The translations under genes and the position numbers were made by a program. Under the pieces are notes generated by a model. That model ran no database searches. It was not told the origin of the DNA and was given only the letters and a program-made list of their open reading frames with translations. Below are positions 1 through 10,210 of a stretch of 44,590 nt of DNA, piece after piece; position 1 is the stretch's first letter; each line of letters opens with the position of its first letter. This stretch comes from Candidatus Alistipes equi (GTDB lineage Bacteria; Bacteroidota; Bacteroidia; Bacteroidales; Rikenellaceae), in the NCBI GenBank assembly GCA_018065435.1, contig JAGHTK010000026.1, positions 1-44,590 of the forward strand. Reading direction: 5' to 3'.

Positions 1-48
1 GCTTTATTCTTGTTATTAAATATTTTTAAAAGGTATAAATAAATAAAA

Positions 49-975
49 ATGAACAACGAACTTGTTGAAAAAATACAATGTTTGAAAGAACATAAAAACG
101 CTACGATTTTCTCCCACTTTTATACGGATCCATCGGTACAAGTAGTTGCTGATTTTTTGGGAGATTCTCTTTCTCTTTCCATCAAGGCTAAAGATGTAAA
201 ATCTCAGATAATACTTTTTGCGGGTGTCCATTTTATGGCGGAAACTGCTAAGATTCTAGTACCACAAAAAAAGGTACTCATTCCAGTTTTAGATGCCGGA
301 TGTTCGCTTGCAGACTCGTGTTCTTATCAAGAACTTCTTGATTTGAAGAAAAAATATCCAAATGCAATAGTTGTTTCATATGTAAATACTGGAATTGATA
401 TAAAATCCCTAACGGATGTGTGTTGTACTTCTTCCAATGCCGTAAAGGTTATAAATAGTATTCCTCAGGACAGGGAAATAATTTTCTGCCCAGATCGCAA
501 TTTAGGTAATTATGTAAAAAAAATTACAGGAAGGAAAAATCTCATTCTTTGGGATGGTGCCTGCAAGGTGCATGAAAGATTTTCAGCTAAGAATCTTATC
601 AAAGCAAAGCAACTTTACAAGGATGCTGAGGTTCTTATTCATCCCGAATGTAAGGAAGAAGTTGTAGAGATGGGTGATTTTGTAGGTTCAACAGCTGCTA
701 TGATTACTTACGCAAAAGCATCTTCAGCAACACGCTTTATTGTCGTAACAGAATCAGGCATACTTTGTGAACTTAAAAAGCAGATACCATCCAAGGAATT
801 TATTCCGCTTGTTACTATAGAAGGAGATTCATGTAACAAGTGTATGGATATGAGAAAGATTACTTTAGAAAACATATACTATACCCTTAAGAATGAAACT
901 CCGGAAGTTATCGTTGACGAAAAGATGCGCCAAAAGGCCGAAAGGGCAATAAATAATATGATTGCAATAAAGTAA
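49..975 (+). CDS. nadA: Quinolinate synthase A
   Basis: 308-aa ORF with NadA motifs DAGCSLADSC, VVSYVNTGIDIKSLTDVCCTSSNAV, FCPDRNLGNYVKK, LWDGACKVHERF. Confidence 0.96.
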   Translation: MNNELVEKIQCLKEHKNATIFSHFYTDPSVQVVADFLGDSLSLSIKAKDVKSQIILFAGVHFMAETAKILVPQKKVLIPVLDAGCSLADSCSYQELLDLKKKYPNAIVVSYVNTGIDIKSLTDVCCTSSNAVKVINSIPQDREIIFCPDRNLGNYVKKITGRKNLILWDGACKVHERFSAKNLIKAKQLYKDAEVLIHPECKEEVVEMGDFVGSTAAMITYAKASSATRFIVVTESGILCELKKQIPSKEFIPLVTIEGDSCNKCMDMRKITLENIYYTLKNETPEVIVDEKMRQKAERAINNMIAIK

Positions 976-976
976 T

Positions 977-2248
977 TTAGAAACTATATATAAGAGGTGT
1001 AATATATACGCAAACCAATAGACTTATTACTTTTAGGGCTATTCCTAATCTTGCAAAATCTTGAAATTTATACTCTCCAACTTTGTATACAATCATGTTG
1101 GGAGGAGTAGCAACAGGTGTTGCATAACTGCTTGAAACAGACAGCATCAAAGCAATCATAAAAGGTTTTGGATCCACACCAAGTTCCATAGCTGCTGCGT
1201 AGGCAATCGGGAAAAATATTCCAGCACATCCTGTATCACTGAGAAACTCTGTTGTAATGGCTGCTGTAGCGCATATCACCAATAGAGTTGTGTAAGGAGA
1301 CATCTTACCCAACAGTAGAAGTTTGCGTGCAATCATTGTATCTATACCGCATTTTGTAAGCGCGGTACCAAAGCAAATGCTACCAGCGAAGATTATAATT
1401 ACTCTCCAATCAATTTCATCAAAGGCTTCATCAGCCGTACAACACTTCAAAAATACCATAAGAATTCCTGCACATAAGCAACAGGTATGAAGAGGGAGAA
1501 TTCCGCAGGCAGAAGTACCTAGCATTATAATAAGGATGCCAAGACTTAAAAAGGTCTTGCGTGATGACTTTACATCCGTTGATAAAACATTATTTTCATC
1601 TGTAAGTACAGAACGCTGTGTGCGAATGGGTAGAAAATTGCGAAGGAGAATGACTATTCCTACGCACAGGATGAAAACTATGCCACCTACTGGAAGTGGT
1701 TCGAAAATGTTCATATGAACAATTTTCTGAGGAAAGTCCACTGCCACCCGTTCAGCATACATAGACGATATAATAAGGTTTGGTGGTGTTCCAATCAGTG
1801 TTAGCAAACCTCCAAGTGAAGCTGCATACGCAAGAGGTATTAGAAGAAGACTTGAGGCAATGTGCAGTTTGTTAGACCATAATCGTACCACACTTTGAAA
1901 AAGAGCTGTACAGGCCGTATTACTCATACAGGAACTCAGAATTCCAACAGGAAGCATCATTTTAAGAAGAGCTCTTGCATGTGTTTTTGGAAGACCCATA
2001 ATGTGTCTAACAATCCATTCCAGAGCTCCAGAATACTTTAGACCGGCAATAACAATATATAAAACGCCTATTGTAAGTACACTGGAAGAGTCAAATCCCT
2101 TAAATGACTCTTCAAAAGAAAGAACTCCTGAAACACACAATAAAGCCATAGCGAAAAAGAACACATATTCTGCTTTTATTTTGGTCAATAGCAATGTAAG
2201 GAATGTTCCTATTATTACAGACAATGTGAAAATTACTTGCCAGGTCAT
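977..2248 (-). CDS. SLC13/DASS-family (ArsB/NhaD superfamily) anion permease
   Basis: 423-aa polytopic protein with paired SNT...GTPPNL and SDTGCAG...TPVATPPNMIVY motifs typical of DASS permeases. Confidence 0.85.
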   Translation of the reverse strand: MTWQVIFTLSVIIGTFLTLLLTKIKAEYVFFFAMALLCVSGVLSFEESFKGFDSSSVLTIGVLYIVIAGLKYSGALEWIVRHIMGLPKTHARALLKMMLPVGILSSCMSNTACTALFQSVVRLWSNKLHIASSLLLIPLAYAASLGGLLTLIGTPPNLIISSMYAERVAVDFPQKIVHMNIFEPLPVGGIVFILCVGIVILLRNFLPIRTQRSVLTDENNVLSTDVKSSRKTFLSLGILIIMLGTSACGILPLHTCCLCAGILMVFLKCCTADEAFDEIDWRVIIIFAGSICFGTALTKCGIDTMIARKLLLLGKMSPYTTLLVICATAAITTEFLSDTGCAGIFFPIAYAAAMELGVDPKPFMIALMLSVSSSYATPVATPPNMIVYKVGEYKFQDFARLGIALKVISLLVCVYITPLIYSF

Positions 2249-2435
2249 AGAAAAATGTTTGGTGAAGTTTCAAAGTCACTTTATTAAGATTAACTAGTTG
2301 CTAATCTTTTAACAAAACACTTTGTAAATATATTTAATTTTTGTTGTAAGAAAGAATTTTGAGCAAAAAGAGGAAAATTTGTGGCAATTCTTATCATATG
2401 TTGTTAGTGAGAGGAACTGCGCCTAAAAGAGTAAA

Positions 2436-2457
2436 CGTAGAGGATTTCTCCCCTACG
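2436..2457 (-). terminator. Probable intrinsic terminator downstream of pgk
   Basis: CGTAGAGGA-TTTC-TCCCCTACG, a 9-bp stem with one G.U and a GAAA loop on the minus strand, followed by TTTACTCTTTT. Confidence 0.6.
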
Positions 2458-2480
2458 TCTACACATCTTAAAAAGGCAAG

Positions 2481-3746
2481 CTATTTTCTGATAGCAGCAA
2501 CGCCAGGAAGTTCCTTACCTTCAATGTATTCCAACAAAGCACCTCCACCTGTTGATACATAAGATACTTTGTCAGTAAGACCGAATTTGTTTATGCAGGC
2601 AACAGAATCTCCTCCACCAATGAGAGAATAAGCACCATTCTTTTGAGTTGTCTCTGCAATGGCTTCTGCAACTGCACGTGAACCTGTTGAGAACTTGTCC
2701 ATTTCAAAAACTCCTACAGGACCATTCCAAAGAATAGTCTTGCATTCTGAGATCTCGTCATGGAAGAGTTTCTTACCTTTTTCACCTATATCAAGACCTT
2801 CCCATGCATCATCTATTTCGTTCGCAGGACAAAGTTTTGTGTTAGCAGTCTCTGCAAAATCGTCAGCAACCAAAGCATCAGGAGTAGTAACTATCTTCAC
2901 ACCCTTTTCCTGAGCTTTCTTCAAAATGTCCAAAGCAACAGGATACATATCAGGTTCACAGATTGATTTACCAATCTTTCCTCCCTTTGCTGCAGCAAAG
3001 GTATAAGTCATACCACCGCCGATGATAATCTTGTCAACTTTTTCCATAAGTGACTCAATGATGGTAATCTTCGTTGAAACTTTTGATCCACCGATGATTG
3101 CAACAAATGGACGCTGAGGATTCTTCATAACTCCGTCGATAGCCTTCAGCTCGTTCTCCATTACATATCCAAACATTTTGTCATTAGGGAAATATTCTGC
3201 AATAAGAGCTGTTGATGAATGTGCTCTGTGAGCAGTTCCGAATGCATCATTAATGTAGCAGTCAGCATAAGAAGCAAGTTTCTTTACGAAAAGTTTCTGA
3301 GGACCTTCCTTTAAAGCCTTCTTTGCAGCCTTCTTTTCCTCATCTGTTGCATCTTCTGCAAGTCCACGTGGTTTACCTTCCTCTTCAGCATAGAATCGTA
3401 GGTTTTCAAGTAACATTACTTCTCCAGGTTTTAGATTCTTTGCCATTTCAGCAGCCTTTTCTCCCATACAGTCACCTGCAAAGAGTATTTTAACACCGAG
3501 TCTTGCTTCAATGGCTAGAATAATCTGTTCCAATGAGAATTTTAGGTCGTTGTTCTTCTTTGGACGGCCAAGATGTGACATTAAAATGACAGAACCACCC
3601 TTTTCAAGAACTTTCTTGATTGTAGGGATTGCAGCACGGATACGTGTATCATCCGTAACTTTTCCTTCTGCGTTCAACGGAACGTTAAAGTCAACGCGGA
3701 TGATTGCGCGCTTACCATTAAAATCGTAATTGTCAATTGCAAACAT
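2481..3746 (-). CDS. pgk: Phosphoglycerate kinase
   Basis: [56 protein letters not shown]. The ATG is at 3746; the longer ORF uses TTG. Confidence 0.97.
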   Translation of the reverse strand: MFAIDNYDFNGKRAIIRVDFNVPLNAEGKVTDDTRIRAAIPTIKKVLEKGGSVILMSHLGRPKKNNDLKFSLEQIILAIEARLGVKILFAGDCMGEKAAEMAKNLKPGEVMLLENLRFYAEEEGKPRGLAEDATDEEKKAAKKALKEGPQKLFVKKLASYADCYINDAFGTAHRAHSSTALIAEYFPNDKMFGYVMENELKAIDGVMKNPQRPFVAIIGGSKVSTKITIIESLMEKVDKIIIGGGMTYTFAAAKGGKIGKSICEPDMYPVALDILKKAQEKGVKIVTTPDALVADDFAETANTKLCPANEIDDAWEGLDIGEKGKKLFHDEISECKTILWNGPVGVFEMDKFSTGSRAVAEAIAETTQKNGAYSLIGGGDSVACINKFGLTDKVSYVSTGGGALLEYIEGKELPGVAAIRK

Positions 3747-3779
3747 ATGTTTCAAATTTATTGGTGATTATTTACGTGA

Positions 3780-3787
3780 CAAAAATA
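3780..3787 (-). promoter_or_regulatory. Bacteroidetes-type -7 element (TATTTTTG) for pgk
   Basis: Matches TAnnTTTG 33 nt upstream of the pgk ATG; -33 element not clear. Confidence 0.35.
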
Positions 3788-3886
3788 TATAAATTTAGCG
3801 TAATGGAATATAGATAAGAGAAGTCTTTACGTGTGAGTATATACTAATCTTCCAAGAAAATGCTTGTTATATGAAAAAGAACTATG

Positions 3887-3917
3887 TTGCAATTTTGAGC
3901 GTCCTTGTTTAAATTTG
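3887..3917 (+). promoter_or_regulatory. Putative Bacteroidetes sigma-ABfr promoter of kbl
   Basis: TTG (3887-3889), 20-nt spacer, TAAATTTG (3910-3917), 24 nt upstream of the ATG at 3942. It lies inside the extended ORF and supports the shorter start. Confidence 0.5.
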
Positions 3918-3941
3918 TTGTTTGTTAAAATACATAAACAC

Positions 3942-5129
3942 ATGTACGGAAAATTTAAGGATTATCTTCAGCAGGAGCTTGATGGTATCAGGGAGGCTGG
4001 ACTTTATAAGGAGGAAAGAGTAATTACCTCACAGCAAAAAGCGCAAATTGAAGTAAAGGGTAAGCAGTGCCTTAACTTCTGTGCGAACAACTATTTAGGT
4101 CTGTCGGATAACAAGAGGCTGATTGAAGCCGCAAAGAAGGCAATGGATTCAAGAGGTTACGGAATGTCTTCGGTGCGCTTTATATGCGGATGTCAAGACC
4201 TACATAGAGAACTAGAAAAGGCAATATCCGATTATTTCGGAACGGAAGACACGATTCTTTACGCTGCATGTTTTGATGCTAATGGAGGTGTTTTTGAGCC
4301 ATTATTTAACGAACAGGATGCTATTATTTCGGATTCTTTGAACCATGCGTCCATAATAGATGGAGTGAGGCTTTGTAAAGCAGTACGTTACCGCTACAAA
4401 AATGCTGACATGGATGATTTGGAACTACAACTTAAGATGGCACAAGCTCAGCGTTTTCGCATAATATGCACGGATGGCGTTTTTTCGATGGATGGTAATG
4501 CGGCCCCATTGGATAAAATTTGTGAATTAGCCGAGAAGTACAAGGCTCTAGTAATGGTTGATGAGTGTCATTCAGCAGGTGTTCTTGGAAAAACAGGTCG
4601 TGGTATAACGGAACTATATAATCTACGTGGACAGGTAGATATTCTTACAGGAACATTAGGAAAGGCATTTGGAGGTGCGGTTGGAGGTTTTACAACGGGT
4701 CGCAAAGAAATCATCGCTATGCTCCGCCAACGTTCACGTCCATATCTATTCTCGAATTCGCTTCCTCCTGCAATCGTAGGTGCCGGTATAGAACTTTTCA
4801 AGATGTTATCTGAAAGCAATGAACACCATGACAGACTTGTGGAAAATGTAGAGTTTTTCCGTGCAGGAATGCTTGCAGCAGGTTTTGATATCAAACCTAC
4901 AGTATCAGCCATCTGTGCAGTTATGCTCTACGATGCAAAGCTTTCACAAGTTTTTGCCTCAGAGTTGCAGGAATTGGGTGTGTTTGTTACCGGATTTTAC
5001 TATCCAGTCGTTCCAAAAGGACAGGCGAGAATACGTGTACAGGTATCGGCAGGTCATACACGAGAACAACTCCAGCAGTGCATAGATGCATTTGTTGTGG
5101 TAGGGAAAAAATTAGGAGTGCTCAAATAG
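3942..5129 (+). CDS. kbl: Glycine C-acetyltransferase (2-amino-3-ketobutyrate CoA ligase)
   Basis: Close to E. coli Kbl along its length: KEERVITS, NFCANNYLGLS, SVRFICGCQDLHRELE, DALNHASIIDG-like, GTLGKAFGGAVGG, RSRPYLFSNSLPPA, FYYPVVPKGQARIRVQ. Confidence 0.96.
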   Translation: MYGKFKDYLQQELDGIREAGLYKEERVITSQQKAQIEVKGKQCLNFCANNYLGLSDNKRLIEAAKKAMDSRGYGMSSVRFICGCQDLHRELEKAISDYFGTEDTILYAACFDANGGVFEPLFNEQDAIISDSLNHASIIDGVRLCKAVRYRYKNADMDDLELQLKMAQAQRFRIICTDGVFSMDGNAAPLDKICELAEKYKALVMVDECHSAGVLGKTGRGITELYNLRGQVDILTGTLGKAFGGAVGGFTTGRKEIIAMLRQRSRPYLFSNSLPPAIVGAGIELFKMLSESNEHHDRLVENVEFFRAGMLAAGFDIKPTVSAICAVMLYDAKLSQVFASELQELGVFVTGFYYPVVPKGQARIRVQVSAGHTREQLQQCIDAFVVVGKKLGVLK

Positions 5130-5151
5130 TACTTGAAAAGTCAAGTTGAAG

Positions 5152-5622
5152 ATGGGGAAAATATATTTAGATGAAATAGACAGAAGAATATTAAGGTTTC
5201 TTATAGACAATGCCCGCATGCCTTATTTGGAAATTGCCAGAGAGTGCGGGATTTCAGGTGCGGCAATTCATCAGCGTATAAAGAAACTTGAGGAGCAAGG
5301 AGTTATTTTGGGTGCGCATACAATGGTGGATCCAAAAAAATTAGGATTGGATGTGTGTGCGTTCGTAAACCTAAAAATTCAGGATCCGATGCTTTCAATT
5401 TCCATCGCAGAAAAACTCAAACAGGTTCCCGAAGTGGTTGAATGTCACTTTATAACTGGAACGTATGCAGTTATGTTAAAACTCTACTGCAAAGACAACG
5501 AACATCTTATGCATACAATTTTTGACGGCATTCTGAGGGTTCAGGGAGTTACATCCACACAGACCTACATTTCCTTGAACGAATCTTTCAAAAGAGAACC
5601 TTATCTTGATTTGAGAAAATGA
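5152..5622 (+). CDS. Lrp/AsnC family transcriptional regulator
   Basis: LDEIDRRILRFLIDNARMPYLEIARECGISGAAIHQRIKKLEEQGVI HTH followed by a RAM/AsnC-type domain. ATG at 5152; the listed ORF begins at a TTG 6 nt earlier. Confidence 0.93.
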   Translation: MGKIYLDEIDRRILRFLIDNARMPYLEIARECGISGAAIHQRIKKLEEQGVILGAHTMVDPKKLGLDVCAFVNLKIQDPMLSISIAEKLKQVPEVVECHFITGTYAVMLKLYCKDNEHLMHTIFDGILRVQGVTSTQTYISLNESFKREPYLDLRK

Positions 5623-6047
5623 TCAGGCTGACAAAGGAGTTTACTTTTGAGATGGCTCATGCCCTAGATGGATATGAGGGAAAGTGTAGTAATCTACATG
5701 GTCATTCTTATCATCTGTGGGTTTGTGTAGAGGGAGTAAAAAATGATGCGAATGGAATGGTGATGGATTTTCATCGTTTACGTCTTTTGGTTCAGCAGAG
5801 TATAATAGAGAGTTTTGACCATTCACTTCTTTTGAGTAAAACGAAAGAAAACGAAGAGGTGATTGATTTTCTAAAGAAAAGATATGGGCGTGTACATGCG
5901 GTGGATTACATACCTACAACGGAGAACATCCTGGAAGACTTTGCCCGTATTCTCAAAGCGGTACTACCCGCGAATGTTAAACTACACTCACTTAAGTTGC
6001 AGGAAACAGAGACCTCTTATGCAGAATGGTTTGATGATTTGATATGA
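5619..6047 (+). CDS. queD: 6-carboxytetrahydropterin synthase QueD / 6-pyruvoyl-tetrahydropterin synthase family
   Basis: FTFEMAHAL...KCSNLHGHSYHLWV...DFHRL...FDHSLLL...TTENI...ETETSYAEW; CxxxHGH present. ATGA overlap with the upstream gene. Confidence 0.93.
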   Translation: MIRLTKEFTFEMAHALDGYEGKCSNLHGHSYHLWVCVEGVKNDANGMVMDFHRLRLLVQQSIIESFDHSLLLSKTKENEEVIDFLKKRYGRVHAVDYIPTTENILEDFARILKAVLPANVKLHSLKLQETETSYAEWFDDLI

Positions 6048-8836
6048 AAATTTTTCTAATAGATGCTTACGCGTTGATATTCAAGTATTATTATGCATTC
6101 ATAACAAGACCTATGCGTAATGGTGCTGGGGAAAACACATCCATTATATATTGCTTCTTGCGTTTTATAAAGGAGATTTTGCATCAAGAACATCCAGATC
6201 TTCTGGGTGTTGCCTTTGATTTGAAGGGTGGTAGTTTTAGAAATGAAATATTTCCGGCATACAAGGCCAATAGACCAGAAACGCCGGCGGACATAATAGC
6301 GTCTACTCCAATTCTAAAGCAGTTTCTTCAGGCATTGAACATTCCTGTTTTGGAGAAGGATGGTTTTGAGGCAGATGACATTATAGGAACGTTAGCCTAT
6401 AAAGCAGAAAAAGCTGGATATGATGTTTATATGGTGACGCCAGATAAAGATTATGGACAACTTGTAACGGATCGTATCAGAATATACAAACAGAAGGATG
6501 ATCATATTGAAATTTTAGATAGTCGGGCTATCTGCGAAGAGTATGGCATTCCACGAGCAGAACTTGTAAGTGATATTTTGGCTATCTGGGGCGACACTGC
6601 AGATAATATACCTGGCATAGATGGTATAGGAAAAAAGGGTGCATCAAAACTTGTTGCCGAGTGGGGAGACATTGAAGAGATCATAAAATCTCTTCCTCAA
6701 CTTTCGGAGAAGATAAGAAAGAAGATAGAAACATCGATAGATAATTTGCGTTTAGCCAAAACATTGACGCTCATCAGGCGTGATGTACCTGTAGAATTAG
6801 TAGAAGAAAATTTAAGAATAGGGGCTATTGACTCTGTGAAATTGGACGAACTTTGTCTTAGAATGGGTTTCAGAACGCTCTCTATGGATTTGCAAAGAGT
6901 TTTTGCCGAGTATGGTGAAAGAGGGACCAATTCAACTCATGTAGAGAAAAAAGCTACAGAAATAAAAGATGAAGGTAGTGTACCATCTCTTCAACCCTAC
7001 AACACAGCGCCTACACTTTTTGATGCGGTGTGGGAAAAGGAAGAATCAAAGGAAGAATCAAAGGATTATATAGTCGTAGAAAACATTGAAGCGCTGAAAG
7101 AAATGTGTCTTGTACTTGGGCGTACGGGAAGTTTTTCATACATGCTTTTAGGTTCTGCGAGCGATTTAAGTGCAGGAAAAATTCATGCAGCCGCCTTTTC
7201 GGCGGATACACGCTCATCGTACTATGTTCCATTAAAGACACATGAAGAGTTTTTTGGGGTGCTAAAAACACTTTTTTCCAATCAAGCCATTAAAAAGCTC
7301 GGTCATGGTATAAAAAAGGATGTGAATGCCTTTCGTCATAAAGGCATCTATATAGAAGAGAAACATGATATACAGATCATGCACTACCTTCTTTATTCAG
7401 AGAACACCAATGACTTACAGTCAATCGTATTGTATCATCTTCAGAAATCTATCCCAGACATTTCGGATATAATAGGAAGGGGAAGCCGACAGACAAGGGT
7501 GTGTGATGTTTCACAAGATGTACTTGCAACTTTTGCTCACGCAAATGTCACGGCCTTGAATGAAGTATATCCGATATTGGAAAGGGAACTTGTGCAAAGA
7601 GGATGTATGAAACTATATAAGGAGATAGAGATACCTCTTGTGGATGTTCTTGCGGATATGGAGTGGGAAGGAGTTAAGATAAACACAGAAGCTCTTTCGA
7701 ACTATGGTAAAGAAATAGGAAAGGAATTGCTCGAATTGGAATCCAAAATCAGGGAACTTTCCAAAGAACCTAGTTTAAATGTCAATTCTCCAAAACAACT
7801 TGGCGAGGTGCTTTTTGGCAAGATGAAACTTGCCGCCAAACCCAAACTTACGGTAACGAAAAACTATTGCACGGATGAGGATTATCTGAGTTCGTTTGCT
7901 GCGGAGCACGAAATAGTAAGACATATCTTGGAGTATCGTGGGAAAAAGAAGCTTCTCTCTACTTATATTGAGGCTTTACCTGCACTTATAGACAAAAAGA
8001 CAGGACGCATACACACGACATATAACCAAACTCAGACAGCAACAGGTCGTCTATCATCATCGAATCCTAATTTGCAGAACATTCCAATCAGGGATTCTGC
8101 AGGAAAGCCAATCAGAGCATCATTCGTACCTTCTACACAAGAACGTTTTCTTCTTTCGGCCGACTATTCACAGATTGAATTGCGTATCATGGCGCATTTA
8201 AGTATGGACGAGAATTTAATATCTGCTTTTCAATCGGGTGAGGATGTGCACACGGCAACAGCTGCCAGAATATATCATAAGAATTTGGAGGATGTGACAG
8301 CCGAGGAGCGCCGTAAGGCCAAGACTGCCAACTTCGGCATCATTTATGGAATATCTGCAACAGGTCTTGCAGATAGACTTTACATTTCAAAAACAGAAGC
8401 CAAAGAACTTATTGATGGTTATTTTTCTTCTTATCCGGGAGTGAAGCAATATATGGAGCAAATTGTCCGTAGTGCCAGAAGCTGCGGATATGTTGAAACT
8501 ATTTTCGGCAGAAGAAGATATCTCCCACAGATAAATTCTTCAAACCATGCTTTACGTTCTTTATCAGAAAGAAATGCAATAAATGCACCGGTCCAAGGAA
8601 CTGCGGCTGATATTATGAAAAAAGCCATGATAGGGGTATGGAAAGCCCTTAGGGAAGAAAAACTTCAGAGCCGAGTTATTTTACAGGTTCACGACGAATT
8701 GATTGTGGATACGCTTTTGGAAGAGGTTCCTAAAGTTAAACAGATACTTCTAGAGCAGATGCAGCAGGCAGCCTCATTGAAGGTTCCACTTCTTGTGGAG
8801 TGTGGCCAGGGTAACAATTGGCTTGAAGCACATTAA
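6044..8836 (+). CDS. polA: DNA polymerase I
   Basis: 5' nuclease FEADDIIG / TPDKDYGQLV; polymerase motifs SADYSQIELRIMAH, RRKAKTANFGIIYGIS, QVHDELIVD. Overlaps queD by 4 nt. Confidence 0.98.
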   Translation: MKIFLIDAYALIFKYYYAFITRPMRNGAGENTSIIYCFLRFIKEILHQEHPDLLGVAFDLKGGSFRNEIFPAYKANRPETPADIIASTPILKQFLQALNIPVLEKDGFEADDIIGTLAYKAEKAGYDVYMVTPDKDYGQLVTDRIRIYKQKDDHIEILDSRAICEEYGIPRAELVSDILAIWGDTADNIPGIDGIGKKGASKLVAEWGDIEEIIKSLPQLSEKIRKKIETSIDNLRLAKTLTLIRRDVPVELVEENLRIGAIDSVKLDELCLRMGFRTLSMDLQRVFAEYGERGTNSTHVEKKATEIKDEGSVPSLQPYNTAPTLFDAVWEKEESKEESKDYIVVENIEALKEMCLVLGRTGSFSYMLLGSASDLSAGKIHAAAFSADTRSSYYVPLKTHEEFFGVLKTLFSNQAIKKLGHGIKKDVNAFRHKGIYIEEKHDIQIMHYLLYSENTNDLQSIVLYHLQKSIPDISDIIGRGSRQTRVCDVSQDVLATFAHANVTALNEVYPILERELVQRGCMKLYKEIEIPLVDVLADMEWEGVKINTEALSNYGKEIGKELLELESKIRELSKEPSLNVNSPKQLGEVLFGKMKLAAKPKLTVTKNYCTDEDYLSSFAAEHEIVRHILEYRGKKKLLSTYIEALPALIDKKTGRIHTTYNQTQTATGRLSSSNPNLQNIPIRDSAGKPIRASFVPSTQERFLLSADYSQIELRIMAHLSMDENLISAFQSGEDVHTATAARIYHKNLEDVTAEERRKAKTANFGIIYGISATGLADRLYISKTEAKELIDGYFSSYPGVKQYMEQIVRSARSCGYVETIFGRRRYLPQINSSNHALRSLSERNAINAPVQGTAADIMKKAMIGVWKALREEKLQSRVILQVHDELIVDTLLEEVPKVKQILLEQMQQAASLKVPLLVECGQGNNWLEAH

Positions 8837-8863
8837 ACATACATAACTTACCATTAAGATAGC

Positions 8864-10174
8864 ATGAGAAAGAATCTACTTATTATTTTTCTACTGGGTC
8901 CGTCCTTTCTGTTTGCACAAACTGCAAGGGAGAAAATCCTTGCAGACACATCCTATGGTACATCCGTTTATCGTTTGTATACCGAGCCGCAAAAGAAAGA
9001 GACTCCCGCCCCAAAGGAATATAAAGCCTTCTACATTTCCCATTACGGAAGACATGGCTCGCGTTACATCTTTGCCAATAAAAATTTTGATGATGTTCTT
9101 GCTGAATTACAACGTGCACATGCCTCTTCGATGCTTAAAGAAGTAGGGGAGGATGTATATAACCGATTTTTGAAAGCAAAAAAGACATGCGGAGGAAGAG
9201 CCGGGGATCTTACTTTGATAGGGCAGGCACAACATGAGGGAATTGCCAGAAGAATGTATCAGCGTTATCCGACTGTCTTTAAGAATAATCCTCATATTTT
9301 TTCATGCACAACTATCACGCCGCGTTGTCTTTTATGTCAGAACTGCTTTACGAACGAACTTCTAAGGCATGATTCGAAATTGGAAATTCACTTTGATCAT
9401 GGTGATAGATATATGCACGCACTTAATCCGTATTCTTACAATCACGATCCCATACAGGCAAAACGTATAGACAAATATCGTTTTCCGAATGCTGATTGGG
9501 TAAAGGATTGGAGAAAGTTCAAAAAGAAACATATGCCAGAAGATAGAATTCTCCATCTTATTTTTAAGGATGAATACATTCCTAAGATTAAGGATGCAGA
9601 TATGTTTCTGTTGGAGCTTTATCGTAACCGCATCTGTTTCCCAGGAACAGAAACTGACGTTAGACTGGATGATCTTTTCACTCCAGAGGAAATGTATGGT
9701 TGGTGGCGTCTGGCAAACATTAAATTTTATTACGAGAAGGGTCATTCAAATGTTGGCGGTGGCTTTTTAAATGACGTTTGCTGGACTCTGGTGGATGATT
9801 TTATACAAAGGGCCGATGCTTGTATAGATGGTTCAACGGCAGGGAAGAGACCATGTGTTACACTTCGTTTTGGTCATGATGGTTGCATAATTGGCTTTTT
9901 GAATACCTTACGTGTTGGAAAATGGGCAGAAACTGCTAAAAGTATGGAAGAAATTGAAAACGTTTTTCATGATTACGACATTCCGATGGCGGCAAACCTC
10001 CAATGGGTATTCTATAAAAACCGCAAGGGAGATGACATTCTTGTAAAGATGCTTCTGAATGAAGAGGAGATAGATTTTCCAGTAGAAAGCGACTGTAAGC
10101 CATATGTACATTGGAAAGATTTGAGAAAATACGCAGTTGACATTATTGAGTATATAAAGACACACCCTAGATAA
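8864..10174 (+). CDS. Secreted histidine-type (clade 2) phosphatase, MINPP/phytase-like
   Basis: Signal peptide MRKNLLIIFLLGPSFLFAQ, catalytic SHYGRHGSRYIF (RHGxR), distal RFGHDGCIIGF (HD). Confidence 0.85.
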   Translation: MRKNLLIIFLLGPSFLFAQTAREKILADTSYGTSVYRLYTEPQKKETPAPKEYKAFYISHYGRHGSRYIFANKNFDDVLAELQRAHASSMLKEVGEDVYNRFLKAKKTCGGRAGDLTLIGQAQHEGIARRMYQRYPTVFKNNPHIFSCTTITPRCLLCQNCFTNELLRHDSKLEIHFDHGDRYMHALNPYSYNHDPIQAKRIDKYRFPNADWVKDWRKFKKKHMPEDRILHLIFKDEYIPKIKDADMFLLELYRNRICFPGTETDVRLDDLFTPEEMYGWWRLANIKFYYEKGHSNVGGGFLNDVCWTLVDDFIQRADACIDGSTAGKRPCVTLRFGHDGCIIGFLNTLRVGKWAETAKSMEEIENVFHDYDIPMAANLQWVFYKNRKGDDILVKMLLNEEEIDFPVESDCKPYVHWKDLRKYAVDIIEYIKTHPR

Positions 10175-10210
10175 GGACACCTCCGAAAGATAAACCAAAC
10201 AAATATAGAT

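Noticed and set aside
3864-3941. N-terminal extension of Kbl
   Set aside because: Contains the promoter-like TAAATTTG; homologs start near MYGKF.
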